A stretch of 64,000 nt of DNA from Microtetraspora sp. NBRC 13810 (GCF_030268685.1 NZ_BSRQ01000006.1:1-64000), one strand, 5' to 3'; shown: positions 16,624 through 25,760, counted from the first letter of the stretch. Program-made: numbers and translations. The notes: a model not told the origin generated them from the sequence alone.

Positions 16624-18011
16624 CGCTGCACCTCGACGGCGAGCCGGTGGTGGTCACCGCGGGCGCCGGGCTGTTCGGCGAGGCGCTCGACGCGCAGGCC
16701 GTGGCCCGGGTGCCGGTCGACTGGCGCCCGCCGCTGCCCGGCACGGCCGCCGCGCTGGCCAGGATCCTGGCCGACCCGCGCCGCGCCGCCGCGAACGCGA
16801 CCGCCGTCGCCCGGCTGGTCTCGGCCCGGCCCCGGCTCGTCGGGGTGCGCCCGGCCGGCGAGGCGCTCGGCCTGGCCCCGGGCACCTTCCTGCACGCGGG
16901 CCCGCCGATCACCTGGGAGCGGGCCTCGGGGCCGCTGCGGGGCGCGCTCACCGGTGCGATGCTGCTCGAAGGGCTGGCCGCGGACGCGGGGGACGCGGAA
17001 CGCCGCCTGGCCGCCGGCGAGGCCCGGCTGGAGCCGTGTCACCACCATCGCACGGTCGGCCCGATGGCCGGGGTGGTCTCGACGTCGATGTGGATGTTCG
17101 AGGTGCGCGACGCCGAGCACGGCGGGACGTCCTTCTGCTCGCTGAACGAGGGCCTGGGCAAGGTGCTGCGCTACGGCGCCTACGGCGAGGAGGTGCTGAC
17201 CCGGCTGCGCTGGATGGGCGACGTGCTCGGCCCGGTGCTGGCGGCGGCGCTGCGCCTGGGCGGGCCGGTGGACCTGCGCGCGATCATGGCGCAGGCGCTC
17301 CAGATGGGCGACGAGCTGCACAACCGCAACCGGGCGGCCACCTCCCTGTTCATCCGGGAGCTCGCCCCGGCGATCGTGGAGGCAGCCCCGGAGCGGGCGG
17401 CCGAGGTGCTGCGTTTCATGCACGGCAACGACCACTTCTTCCTCAACCCGGTGATGGCCGCGTGCAAGGCGGGCGCGGACGCCGCCCGTGACGTACCCGG
17501 CTCTACGATGGTCGTGGCGATGGCGCGCAACGGCACCGACTTCGGCATCCAGGTGTCCGGGCTCGGCGACCGCTGGTTCACCGGCCCGGCGGGCGTGCCC
17601 GACGGCCTCTACCTCGGCGCGTACGGCCCGCAGGACGCCAATCCGGACATCGGCGACTCGACGATCACCGAGACGGCCGGGCTGGGCGGTTTCGCGATGG
17701 CCGCCGCCCCGGCGATCGTCCGCTTCGTCGGCGGCGACGTGTCCGACGCGACGGCCGCCACCCGGTCGATGTACGAGATCACGCTGGCCGAGCATCCCGC
17801 CTACCAGATCCCCGGTCTGGGCTTCCGGGGCACCCCGGTCGGTATCGATGTCACGCTGGTGGCGCGGACCGGCCTGCTGCCCGTGGTGAACACCGGGATC
17901 GCGGGCCGCGTGGCGGGCACCGGGCAGGTGGGCGCCGGTCTGGTGAGCCCGCCCGCCGCCGCCTTCACCGCCGCGCTCGACGCCCTCGCCGAAGCCGCCG
18001 CCCCCTGCTGA
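16620..18011 (+). CDS. DUF1116 protein, AllG-like (oxamate carbamoyltransferase component)
   Basis: The 463-residue protein is a DUF1116 member. Family marks are PCHHHRTVGPMAGVVSTSMWMFEV (about residues 139-162), FCSLNEGLGKVLRYGAY, MGDELHNRNRAATSLF and FMHGNDHFFLNPVMAA. In E. coli AllG is a catalytic partner of FdrA in making carbamoyl phosphate from oxalurate-derived substrate. The GTG at 16620 overlaps the FdrA stop by four bases, so the pair is translationally coupled. It is the last gene of the operon. No carbamate kinase or allantoinase gene is within the window, so the rest of the pathway must be elsewhere or absent. Confidence 0.87.
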   Translation: MTLHLDGEPVVVTAGAGLFGEALDAQAVARVPVDWRPPLPGTAAALARILADPRRAAANATAVARLVSARPRLVGVRPAGEALGLAPGTFLHAGPPITWERASGPLRGALTGAMLLEGLAADAGDAERRLAAGEARLEPCHHHRTVGPMAGVVSTSMWMFEVRDAEHGGTSFCSLNEGLGKVLRYGAYGEEVLTRLRWMGDVLGPVLAAALRLGGPVDLRAIMAQALQMGDELHNRNRAATSLFIRELAPAIVEAAPERAAEVLRFMHGNDHFFLNPVMAACKAGADAARDVPGSTMVVAMARNGTDFGIQVSGLGDRWFTGPAGVPDGLYLGAYGPQDANPDIGDSTITETAGLGGFAMAAAPAIVRFVGGDVSDATAATRSMYEITLAEHPAYQIPGLGFRGTPVGIDVTLVARTGLLPVVNTGIAGRVAGTGQVGAGLVSPPAAAFTAALDALAEAAAPC

Positions 18012-18133
18012 GGCACCCTTGCCACATTGGTAAATGGGGTAAGTGACCGGTTCGATTCACATGATCGACCAACCGGTGATCGGATCGGTGATCAATTTCG
18101 CGCCACTCCCGCCTGGGATAACTTTTGGCGATT

Positions 18134-18174
18134 TATCGGGCGTGTAGGTATGTTCCCCGATTACCATCCCGATA
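18134..18174. promoter_or_regulatory. Inverted repeat upstream of the kinase gene
   Basis: TATCGGG and CCCGATA are perfect 7-bp arms separated by 27 bases, in a moderately AT-rich 253-base spacer with several further CGATC motifs. They may be an operator or a stem in the kinase mRNA leader. Confidence 0.35.
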
Positions 18175-18264
18175 GCGTGTCCACCTTCGCGATCTGCAAG
18201 AATCGCGACTCATGTCGCCGATGACACGGATGTTTCGATTGGGACTGGTAATAGGGGCCTTGGT

Positions 18265-20772
18265 ATGACCGATCGAGCGCTCGGCGAGGTTCCGTTCGCG
18301 CCGGAGGACAGCGAAGCGAGCCGCGGGGCCGCCGGCCAGGGCCGTCTGGTGGGCAGGCGTTACCGCCTGATGGCACCGGTCGGCCGGGGCGGCATGGGCA
18401 TCGTGTGGCACGCGCACGACGTCCTGCTCGACCGCGACGTCGCGGTCAAGGAGCTCATCCTGCCCTTCGGCCTGGAGGAGGCCGACAAGCGGGCCGCGCA
18501 CGGCCGCATGATCCGGGAGGCCCGCTCGGCCGCCCGGCTGAGCCACCCGGGCATCGTGACCGTGCACGACGTCGTCGAGGAGGACGGCCGCCCGTGGATC
18601 GTCATGGAGCTGGTCCGCGCCTGGTCGCTGGAGCAGGCCGTACGGCAGAGCGGGCCGCTCCCGGTGCTCCAGGTGGCCGAGATCGGCGTCAGGGTGCTCG
18701 ACGCCCTGCGGCACGCGCACGCCGCCGGCATCCTGCACCGCGACGTCAAGCCGGGGAACGTGCTGCTCACCGCCGACCGGGTCGTGCTCACCGACTTCGG
18801 CCTGGCCGCCATCGAGGGCGACGCGACGATCACCCAGACCGGTCTGCTGATGGGCTCGCCGGCCTACATCCCGCCGGAGCGGATCCAGGGACATCCGATC
18901 ACCTACGCGGCCGACCTGTGGTCCTTCGGCGCCACGATCTACGCCGCGGTCGAGGGGCGCCCGCCGTACGAGGGGCCCGACGCGGTGGCCGTGCTCGGCG
19001 CGGTGCTCACCCAGGAGCCGTCGCGGCCGGAGCGGGCCGGGGCGCTGCTGCCCGTCATCGACGGCCTGCTGCGCAAGGACCCGCTGGACCGGATGAACGC
19101 GGACCAGACCGCCGAACTCCTCGACCGCGTGCTGCGCAGCCACGGTTCCAGCATGGCCCGCCCCCAGGCGCCGAAGCCGCCCGCCGACCCGCTGCCGATC
19201 CACCTGATGCCCCCGCTCGACCCGCCGCCCGGCCCGATGCCGTCCAGGATCATCGAAACCCCCTCGGGCCCGGTCCGCGTCCCGTACGAGCCGCCGGCCG
19301 GCTCCCCGGACACCGGCTCCCCCGCCCCCCACGGCACCGGCGCCAAGGCCCGGCCCATCCAGCCCCTCTCCGCCCCCCACACCCCCGCCGCCCCACCCTT
19401 CGACGCCTTCGGCGGCCCCTCGGGCCCCCAGCCCGGCTTCGACGCCTTCGGCAGCCTCTCCGGATCCCAGCCCGGCTTCGACGCGTTCGGCGGCCCCTCC
19501 GGATCCCAGCCGGGCTTCGACTCCTTCGGCGGGCCTTCCGGGCCGCAGCCGGGCTTCGACGCGTTCGAGTCCTTCGGCGGACCGTCCGGGCCGCAGCCGG
19601 CCCGGCTTGAGGCTCTGGACAACGCCCCGGCACCGCCGCCGCCCGGTTTCGACGCCTTCGGCGGCCCCAGCGGCCCGCACCGCACCCGGGACACCGGGTA
19701 CGGCGACGCAGGCGGCACCTCCGCGGCACCACCCGGTACGGCCGCCCGGCGCGGCACGGGCGCCGGCGTGACAAGGGATGATCGGACCGGCACCGCCGGG
19801 GACCGTCATCCCGAGGCCGGGGCAGGCTCCTTCGATCGGAGTCCGGGAAGCGGGCGCGGGGGCGCCGGGCGGAACCCCGGGGCCGGGCAGGGCGGCGGCA
19901 GGCGGAGGGCCGAGGCCGGGTTCGACGGGCCTGAGTGGCCCGGGGCCGACGGTCCCGGGTGGGCCGAGGACGGCTCCGGGCGGGCCGGGAGCGGCGCGGG
20001 CGAGCGGAGGCGCGGGCGCGGGGGCTCCGAGGCGCGGGACGGGGCGGAGGGGTCCGCACGGGCCGCGCGCACGAGCGAAGCGGTGAAATCAGCCCGGACT
20101 GTGCGCATGGGCCAGGCGGGGGATTCCGCCCGGGCCGTGCGCAAGAAGCGGCAGGGCGGGGGTGGGCGGATCGGGCTGCGGCTGCTGCTGGCGGCGGCGG
20201 GCACGATCGGGGCCGTGGTCGTCGGCCTGCTGCTGCTCCAGCAGGGCGGCTCGGACGAGCCGCCCGCCCCGGTGGCCTCCACGCTGACCGCCCCGCTGGC
20301 ACAGGCGCCGAACCAGCCGGCGACCGGCCGGGCCGAAGTGCCGGCGGGCTACAAGACGCGCGCCGAGAGCGGGATCAGCGCGGCCGTCCCGGAGGACTGG
20401 GGGGTGTCCACCGTCGACTCCCGGGTCACGTTCGCCGGACCGGAGGACTCCGGCGAGGCGGTCACCGTGGACAAGGCCGCCCCGGCCGCCGACGGCGGGC
20501 TCGCCGCGCTCGGCAAGGAGCGCGAGGCGTCCGAGCTGGACGAGTACATCCAGGTGCAGTTGCAGAAGGTCGGGTACGGCCCGTGGAAGGCGGCCGACTG
20601 GGAGTACACCCACACCCTGACCAACGGGGTGCCCATGCACACGCTGACCCGCTACGTGACGGTGGACGACAAGCGCGCCTACAAGATCACCTTCACCGTT
20701 CCCGCCCTGAAGTGGGACGAGAGCACCGACATCCGCACCACCTTCTTCGGCACCTTCCAACCCCAGGACTGA
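18265..20772 (+). CDS. Transmembrane Ser/Thr protein kinase (PknB/Hanks type)
   Basis: The 835-residue protein has an N-terminal eukaryotic-type kinase domain (about residues 32-290) with the Gly loop VGRGGMGIVWHA, the Lys in VAVKELILP, HRDVKPGNVLL, DFGLA and GSPAYIPPERI, so it looks active. A Pro/Gly-rich region follows with FDAFGGPSGPQPG repeats, then an Arg-rich stretch, one membrane segment (about 634-658) and an extracellular domain of about 175 residues with no PASTA motifs. The outer domain (AVPEDWGVSTVDSRVTF to TTFFGTFQPQD) probably senses a ligand and is common in actinomycete kinases. The ATG at 18265 gives the usual N-terminal length. It is monocistronic and convergent with the polymerase gene. 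Confidence 0.93.
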   Translation: MTDRALGEVPFAPEDSEASRGAAGQGRLVGRRYRLMAPVGRGGMGIVWHAHDVLLDRDVAVKELILPFGLEEADKRAAHGRMIREARSAARLSHPGIVTVHDVVEEDGRPWIVMELVRAWSLEQAVRQSGPLPVLQVAEIGVRVLDALRHAHAAGILHRDVKPGNVLLTADRVVLTDFGLAAIEGDATITQTGLLMGSPAYIPPERIQGHPITYAADLWSFGATIYAAVEGRPPYEGPDAVAVLGAVLTQEPSRPERAGALLPVIDGLLRKDPLDRMNADQTAELLDRVLRSHGSSMARPQAPKPPADPLPIHLMPPLDPPPGPMPSRIIETPSGPVRVPYEPPAGSPDTGSPAPHGTGAKARPIQPLSAPHTPAAPPFDAFGGPSGPQPGFDAFGSLSGSQPGFDAFGGPSGSQPGFDSFGGPSGPQPGFDAFESFGGPSGPQPARLEALDNAPAPPPPGFDAFGGPSGPHRTRDTGYGDAGGTSAAPPGTAARRGTGAGVTRDDRTGTAGDRHPEAGAGSFDRSPGSGRGGAGRNPGAGQGGGRRRAEAGFDGPEWPGADGPGWAEDGSGRAGSGAGERRRGRGGSEARDGAEGSARAARTSEAVKSARTVRMGQAGDSARAVRKKRQGGGGRIGLRLLLAAAGTIGAVVVGLLLLQQGGSDEPPAPVASTLTAPLAQAPNQPATGRAEVPAGYKTRAESGISAAVPEDWGVSTVDSRVTFAGPEDSGEAVTVDKAAPAADGGLAALGKEREASELDEYIQVQLQKVGYGPWKAADWEYTHTLTNGVPMHTLTRYVTVDDKRAYKITFTVPALKWDESTDIRTTFFGTFQPQD
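19399..19602 (+). repeat. Tandem 39-bp coding repeats in the kinase linker
   Basis: Five in-frame units of 13 codons, FDAFGGPSGPQPG with small changes, start at 19399, 19438, 19477, 19516 and 19555 (the last expanded). A single further copy occurs near 19648. Confidence 0.88.
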
Positions 20773-20823
20773 CCCCACCCGCCGAAGCGACGGCACCCGG
20801 CGGCGAACCCGCCCCCGCCCGCA

Positions 20824-20887
20824 CCGCGATCGCCCCACACCGCAACCGCCCCACACCGCAACTGCGCCGCACCGCGACTGCGGCTGC
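20824..20887. repeat. Four 16-bp tandem repeats between convergent genes
   Basis: Units of the form CCGCxAxCGCCCCACA start at 20824, 20840, 20856 and 20872. They fill the gap between the kinase stop and the polymerase stop, which otherwise shows no gene. Confidence 0.7.
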
Positions 20888-20983
20888 GACCCGCCTGCCG
20901 AGCGATCGCCATCGCGGCCCTGACCGGTGGTTCGGCCCGGACCGTGCTGATGACCACCACCGCGGCTCAGGCCGCCGGTGGGG

Positions 20984-22606
20984 TCACTTGGCGTCGGCGT
21001 AGCACTCGACGGGGACGGCCTGCATGGGGAAGCGGACCGGCGTGGTGCCGAAGACGAGGCGGGTGGCCTCCTCGGCGGCGGCGGCGACCGCCTCGGCCAC
21101 CTCGGGGGCCAGGTCGCGCGGGCAGTGCACCATCACCTCGTCGTGCTGGAAGAAGACCAGCCGGGCCGGGTCGGGCAGCCGGCCGCGCAGTACGGCGAGC
21201 AGCGCGAGCGCCCACTCCGCCGCGGTCGCCTGGACCACGAAGTTGCGGGTGAACCTGCCCCGGTCGCGGGCCGCCCGGCTGCCCTCGGGTCCCGCCACCA
21301 GCTCCCGCCAGCGGGCGGACGGCGGCGGGCAGGTGCGGCCCAGCCAGGAGCGGACCAGCCGGCCGTCCTCGCCGGACCGCGCGGCTTCCTCGACGAACGC
21401 GTAGGCCCTGGGGAAGCGCTGGCGCATGACGGCGAGCAGTTTGGGGGCGTCGCCGCTGGTCCCGCCGTACATGGCGGAGAGCATGGCGATCTTGGCGTTC
21501 TGCCGCTCGCCGCCGAACGCCTGGGCCAGGGCGGCGTAGAGGTCGATCTCGCCGGCCGCCCGGGCCAGGCCGCGGTCGCCGGACATCGCGGCCAGCACCC
21601 TGGGCTCCAGCTGGGCGGCGTCGGCGACGACGAGGACCCAGCCCTCGTCGGCGACCACGACCCGGCGCATGACCTTGGGGATCTGCAGCGCGCCTCCCCC
21701 GCTGGTCGCCCAGCGCCCCGAGACGACGCCGCCCACCACGTATTCCGGGCGGAACCGTCCCTCACGCACCCACTGGTCGGCCCATGCCCAGCCGTGGAAG
21801 CTGTACAGCCGGGCCAGCTCCTTGTAGGCGAGCAGCGGGGCGACGGCGGGATGCTCGACCTCCTGGAGCACCTGGGACCGGGTCGAGGCGATCGAGATGC
21901 CCGCCGACTTGAACGCCTTGACGATCTGCTGCGGGGAGTCGGGATTGACCAGGTGGCCGAACGCCGCGCCCACCTCGTCGGCGAGCGCCTGGAGCTTCGC
22001 GGGCCGCATGCCGTGCACGGGACGGGGGCCGAGCAGCCCGGTGAGCAGCTCGTCGTGCACGTCGGAGCGCCAAGGCATGCCGTCGCGGCCCATCTCGGCG
22101 GCGATCAGCGCGCCCGCCGACTCCGCGGCCACGAGCAGCCGGAACCGGTGCGGGTCGGCCGTCTGGTCGATGCGCCGCCGCTGGTCGTCGTAGACCTCGG
22201 AGACGAGGTCGATCTCCTCGACCTGCGGCCCCTCGGCGACCGGCTCGAACAGCGTCGCCTGGGCCGGGCCGGGGCCGGTGTGCTCCTCGGGGACCGGCAG
22301 GCCGTGCAGCCGGGCGTAGGCCGCCTGCGCCGAGCGGGGCTCGCCGTACCGGCCCTCGTGGCCGAGGAGCAGCGTCTCGGTGAGGGCGAGGTCGTGGCAG
22401 CGGGAGAGCCGCACGCCGGCCTGGAGCAGCGGCGGGTAGAGCGTGCGCGCATCGGCCCACACCCAGCGCGGGCGCGCCCGCTCGGCCTCCCGCACGGCGG
22501 CCGCGAGGTCGGCGACCCGGCCGCCGGGACGCAGCACTCCCCCGCCACCGGGATCGGCCGCCACCGCTACTTGCACGCCTCCCAGGGTGTCACGCCGCGC
22601 CGACAT
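20984..22606 (-). CDS. Bifunctional 3'-5' exonuclease / family A DNA polymerase-like protein
   Basis: The 540-residue protein is the short actinobacterial PolA relative. It has a weak exonuclease-like N-terminus and a polymerase module. Motif A is VVADAAQLEPRVLAAMSGD (about residues 311-329), motif B QNAKIAMLSAMYGGTSGDAPK, and motif C FFQHDEVMVHCP with the catalytic Asp-Glu pair. It lacks the 5' nuclease domain of PolA and is far shorter than the usual 900 residues, so it is not the replicative gap-filling enzyme; a repair role is inferred. The ATG at 22606 overlaps the end of the metallophosphoesterase gene by 17 bases, so the two are probably coupled. Confidence 0.88.
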   Translation of the reverse strand: MSARRDTLGGVQVAVAADPGGGGVLRPGGRVADLAAAVREAERARPRWVWADARTLYPPLLQAGVRLSRCHDLALTETLLLGHEGRYGEPRSAQAAYARLHGLPVPEEHTGPGPAQATLFEPVAEGPQVEEIDLVSEVYDDQRRRIDQTADPHRFRLLVAAESAGALIAAEMGRDGMPWRSDVHDELLTGLLGPRPVHGMRPAKLQALADEVGAAFGHLVNPDSPQQIVKAFKSAGISIASTRSQVLQEVEHPAVAPLLAYKELARLYSFHGWAWADQWVREGRFRPEYVVGGVVSGRWATSGGGALQIPKVMRRVVVADEGWVLVVADAAQLEPRVLAAMSGDRGLARAAGEIDLYAALAQAFGGERQNAKIAMLSAMYGGTSGDAPKLLAVMRQRFPRAYAFVEEAARSGEDGRLVRSWLGRTCPPPSARWRELVAGPEGSRAARDRGRFTRNFVVQATAAEWALALLAVLRGRLPDPARLVFFQHDEVMVHCPRDLAPEVAEAVAAAAEEATRLVFGTTPVRFPMQAVPVECYADAK

Positions 22607-24113
22607 TTCCCGGGAGCGGGATGACGACCTCGTCCTCCACCGGCGGCTCGATCTCCTGGGCCCGGCAGCCGGTGGCGGCGTAGCAGCGGATCGTCAGGGC
22701 CTCCGGGGTGACCGTGACGTGCAGGAAGTTCTTGAAGAAGGGCGGGGTGTCCCAGTCGGACAGCTCCGACAGCCAGCGGTGGAACACCGACCCGACCGGC
22801 AGCCGCATGGGCATCGGCCAGGCTCCGAGCAGCCGGGCGGCCCAGCGCATCCTGCGGGTGATCGTGACCGGCCCGGCGACCGGGCGCACCGGGTCGTTGC
22901 CGATCCGCTCGCGCATGATGCAGGCCGCCTCCTCCGGCCGCAGGTAGAGCCACTTCTGGCGCAGCCTGCGGCTGTAGAGGAGGCTGTAGAAGGACAGGGA
23001 GTCGCCGCGCAGCGGGTAGCAGCGGAAGTCGTCCTCCTCGACGCCGCCCACGTCGACCCTGCGGATGGTGTGGGTGGCGTGCATGAAGGCCCCGGCGCCG
23101 CCGGAGACGACGTACTGGATCAGCCGCCCGCCCACCTCGACCGGGTAGCGCTGGTAGTTGTGCACATCGCCGCCGATGACCGCGACGTAGTTGTTCGCCG
23201 GGTCGCGCACGATGTCGTCCACGGTGCCGCCGCCTTCGATGGGGCAGGGCTTGTACTCGTTGCGGACGTAGATCGGCTTGCCGGTGATGAGCACCTTGGG
23301 GCGGGGGTCGGCGGAGACACGGCGAAGCCAGGCGGCCTGGTCGCTGTCGACGCCTCCGGTGATGCCGGTGTCGATGCCCACGATGACCAGGCCCTCGGCC
23401 TCGATCATCCAGTAGGGCGCGGGCTGGACCGCCCGCTGGCCGGGCTGGTCGCGCCATTTGCGCGCGCTCGCGAGCAGCGACTCGTCGATCTTCTCCGGTT
23501 TGCGCCAGAGCAGGCCCCTGATCCCCTTCGGGCCGAGGCGGGGCGGGTCCGCGGTCTCCGCCAGCGCCGGGGCTTCGCAGAACACCCGCATGAAGCCGCC
23601 GAGCCCGTCGTACCAGTCGTGGTTGCCGGGCAGCGCGTAGATCGGCGCCGGGTAGTCCTTGTAGGGGCGGAAGAACTTGTTCTCGTACTCGTTGCCGGAG
23701 CCGGTCGGGTAGACGACGTCGCTGGCGACGACGGCGAAACGGGTGCCCTCGCCCACCTTGAGCATGCCGGGCACCACCGCGTACTGCGAGGCGTCGCCCT
23801 CACCGGGGTCGCCGAGGACCAGGAAGGAGAACGCGCGCCCGAGGCCGGGGGCGATCCGGCAGTCGGGGTCGGCGCCGCGCGCCCGCTGCTGCGCCATCCA
23901 GCGTTTGCGCACCTCGCCCGAGGGGTCGCCGAACAGCCCCGCGAGGATCTCGTTGCGCGAGCGCCACAGGGTGCGCGGGTGCAGCCAGGAGAAGCTCTCG
24001 TTGCTCGGCTGCAGCTCACGGAAGGAGCCGACCTCGCCGCACGACCATCCGGCGCCCTCCTCCGACACACGTGAGGAGAGCTCTTTAGCGCGTTCCGCCG
24101 CGACTTCCGCCAT
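22590..24113 (-). CDS. Calcineurin-like metallophosphoesterase
   Basis: The 507-residue protein has the binuclear metallophosphoesterase motifs in order: LGDPGEGD, a SDVVYP segment in the place of GDxxY, LPGNHDWYDG, a GIDTG segment, and GGDVHNYQRYP. The core spans about residues 85-330. The N-terminal and C-terminal parts (EEDDFRCYPLRGDSL, then NFLHVTVTPEALTIRCY) are typical of large actinobacterial members that lack a signal peptide. The substrate is unknown. The ATG at 24113 is chosen because upstream codons run out of the family; its ribosome binding site is weak. It is followed by the polymerase-like gene with a 17-base overlap. Confidence 0.85.
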   Translation of the reverse strand: MAEVAAERAKELSSRVSEEGAGWSCGEVGSFRELQPSNESFSWLHPRTLWRSRNEILAGLFGDPSGEVRKRWMAQQRARGADPDCRIAPGLGRAFSFLVLGDPGEGDASQYAVVPGMLKVGEGTRFAVVASDVVYPTGSGNEYENKFFRPYKDYPAPIYALPGNHDWYDGLGGFMRVFCEAPALAETADPPRLGPKGIRGLLWRKPEKIDESLLASARKWRDQPGQRAVQPAPYWMIEAEGLVIVGIDTGITGGVDSDQAAWLRRVSADPRPKVLITGKPIYVRNEYKPCPIEGGGTVDDIVRDPANNYVAVIGGDVHNYQRYPVEVGGRLIQYVVSGGAGAFMHATHTIRRVDVGGVEEDDFRCYPLRGDSLSFYSLLYSRRLRQKWLYLRPEEAACIMRERIGNDPVRPVAGPVTITRRMRWAARLLGAWPMPMRLPVGSVFHRWLSELSDWDTPPFFKNFLHVTVTPEALTIRCYAATGCRAQEIEPPVEDEVVIPLPGNVGAA

Positions 24114-24157
24114 GGATCTTATCTTGACCGAATCGGGGGCCGGATTCCCCGTGGAAT

Positions 24158-25711
24158 TCAGGGAATCAGCACTCCCGGGTTGAGAATCCCGGCGGGATCG
24201 AGCCGTTCCTTGACCCCGCGGAGGATGTCCACGCCGAGGTCGCCGATCTCGGCCGCGTATCCGGCAAGGTGGTCGCGGCCCACCCCGTGGTGGTGGGAGA
24301 TGGTGCCGCCGGCGGCCACGATGGCCTCGCTCGCCGCGCGCTTGGCCCCGGCCCACTGGTCCAGCGGGTCGGCCGTCTGGGCGGTGACCACGGTGAAGTA
24401 GAGCGAGGCGCCGGTCTCGTAGACGTGCGAGATGTGGCACAGCACCAGCGCCTGGCCGAGGGCGCCGTGCAGCGCGGACCGTACGGCGTCGTAGAGGCGG
24501 GGCAGGTTCGACCAGAAGGCCGCGGTCTCCAGCGTCTCCACGGTCGCGCCGGCCGTGAGCAGCGCGTCGCGCAGGTACGGCGCGGTGAACCGGCCGCGCG
24601 CCCACGCCTCGCCCGGCTCCGCGCCGAGCGGCACGCCGCCGAGCCCGGCGAGCACGGACGCGGCGCGCTCCCGGCTCGCGGCGGCGTCGCCGACCTCGTG
24701 ACCGGCGACGGCGAGGCATCCGCCGTCCGCCGCCGGGCCGCCCGGCAGGGCGCCGCCGACCAGGGTCTCCGTCTCGTCCGACAGCCGGATCACCGCGGGC
24801 GCGGCGCCGAGCTGGGCGAGCCTCCGCAGGGCCGCGGCGCCCTCGGCGAAGGTGGCGAACCGCCAGCCTTCGTAGACCGTCTCGGCCGGGGCCTCGCGTA
24901 CCCGCAGGCGCAGTGAGGTGATCACGCCGAAGGCGCCCTCCGAGCCGAGGACGAGCTGGCGCAGGTCGGGGCCGGCCGCGGACTTCGGCGCGCGGCCGAG
25001 CCGCAGCGTGCCGCGCGGGGTGGCGAGGGTCAGCCCGGCCACCATGTCGTCGAACCGGCCGTAGCCCGCCGACGCCTGGCCGCTGGACCGGGTGGCGGCG
25101 AACCCGCCGAGGGTGGCGTACTCGTAGGACTGCGGGAAGTGGCCGAGGGTGAGGCCGTGGCCGGCGAGGAGCTCCTCGGCGCGCGGGGCGCGCAGACCGG
25201 CCTCCAGTTCGGCCACCTTCGACTCGGCGTCCACGGAGACGAGCCGGTCCAGCCGGGCGAGGTCGAGGGCGAGGACCCCGGCGAAGCCGTCGCGCCGCGC
25301 GGTCAGCCCGCCCACGACGGAGGTGCCGCCGCCGAAGGGCACCACCGCGATCCGGTGCGCCGAGCAGTAGCGCAGCGCCTCCTCGACCTCGTCGTGCGAC
25401 CCGGGGAGCAGGACCGCGTCGGGGGCGTCGGCGGCGTCGCCCGCGCGCATCCGCAGCAGGTCGGGGGTGGACCTGCCGCGGGTGTGCCCGATCCGGGCCT
25501 CGTCGTCGGTGCGCAGCCCGCCCGCCCCGGCCAGCGCGCCGAGCCCGGCCAGCAGTCCGGCGGGCAGGGCGACCGGCGGGAGCCGCACGTCGCCGAGGGC
25601 CGCGGGGGGCCGCCCGGGGGCGCGTACGCCGAGGGTCTCGGCGAGCAGGTCGCGGACCGGGCCGGGCAGATCGGCGGCCTTGGCGGGGTCGCCCCAGCCG
25701 CACCAGAGCAT
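24158..25711 (-). CDS. FAD-linked oxidase, alkyldihydroxyacetonephosphate synthase-like
   Basis: The 517-residue protein opens with LWCGWGDPAKAADLP, then HTRGRSTPDLLRMR. A PCMH-type FAD-binding domain follows with VVPFGGGTSVVGGL, GHFPQSYEYATLGGFAATRSSG and GYGRFDDMVAGLTLATP. Near the C-terminus GGTISHHHGVGRDHLAGY has the His-rich motif of ADPS and related oxidases. Plant and animal ADPS swaps an acyl for an alkyl chain on DHAP; bacterial members vary, and glycolate oxidase-like or ether-lipid activity are both possible. ATG 25711 starts the family; a TTG at 25768 is in frame but would overlap the divergent tetR start. GlpD two genes away points to three-carbon phosphate chemistry. Confidence 0.85.
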   Translation of the reverse strand: MLWCGWGDPAKAADLPGPVRDLLAETLGVRAPGRPPAALGDVRLPPVALPAGLLAGLGALAGAGGLRTDDEARIGHTRGRSTPDLLRMRAGDAADAPDAVLLPGSHDEVEEALRYCSAHRIAVVPFGGGTSVVGGLTARRDGFAGVLALDLARLDRLVSVDAESKVAELEAGLRAPRAEELLAGHGLTLGHFPQSYEYATLGGFAATRSSGQASAGYGRFDDMVAGLTLATPRGTLRLGRAPKSAAGPDLRQLVLGSEGAFGVITSLRLRVREAPAETVYEGWRFATFAEGAAALRRLAQLGAAPAVIRLSDETETLVGGALPGGPAADGGCLAVAGHEVGDAAASRERAASVLAGLGGVPLGAEPGEAWARGRFTAPYLRDALLTAGATVETLETAAFWSNLPRLYDAVRSALHGALGQALVLCHISHVYETGASLYFTVVTAQTADPLDQWAGAKRAASEAIVAAGGTISHHHGVGRDHLAGYAAEIGDLGVDILRGVKERLDPAGILNPGVLIP

Positions 25712-25743
25712 GGGGCCCGCGGATGTGGAGGGCGAGTGCACGT

Positions 25744-25760
25744 CTACACTGTTACATATG
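25744..25760 (+). promoter_or_regulatory. -10-like element giving a leaderless tetR start
   Basis: TACACT at 25744-25749 lies eight bases before the ATG at 25758, and no Shine-Dalgarno sequence is present, so transcription may begin at or next to the start codon. Confidence 0.4.

Noticed and set aside
18030-18110. tRNA-like GGTTCGATTC motif upstream of the kinase gene
   Set aside because: No acceptor or anticodon stems can be formed around it.
22590-25703. Single 1037-residue protein spanning metallophosphoesterase and upstream sequence
   Set aside because: The upstream part is the out-of-frame shadow of the ADPS-like oxidase; only the part from 24113 onward matches a family.
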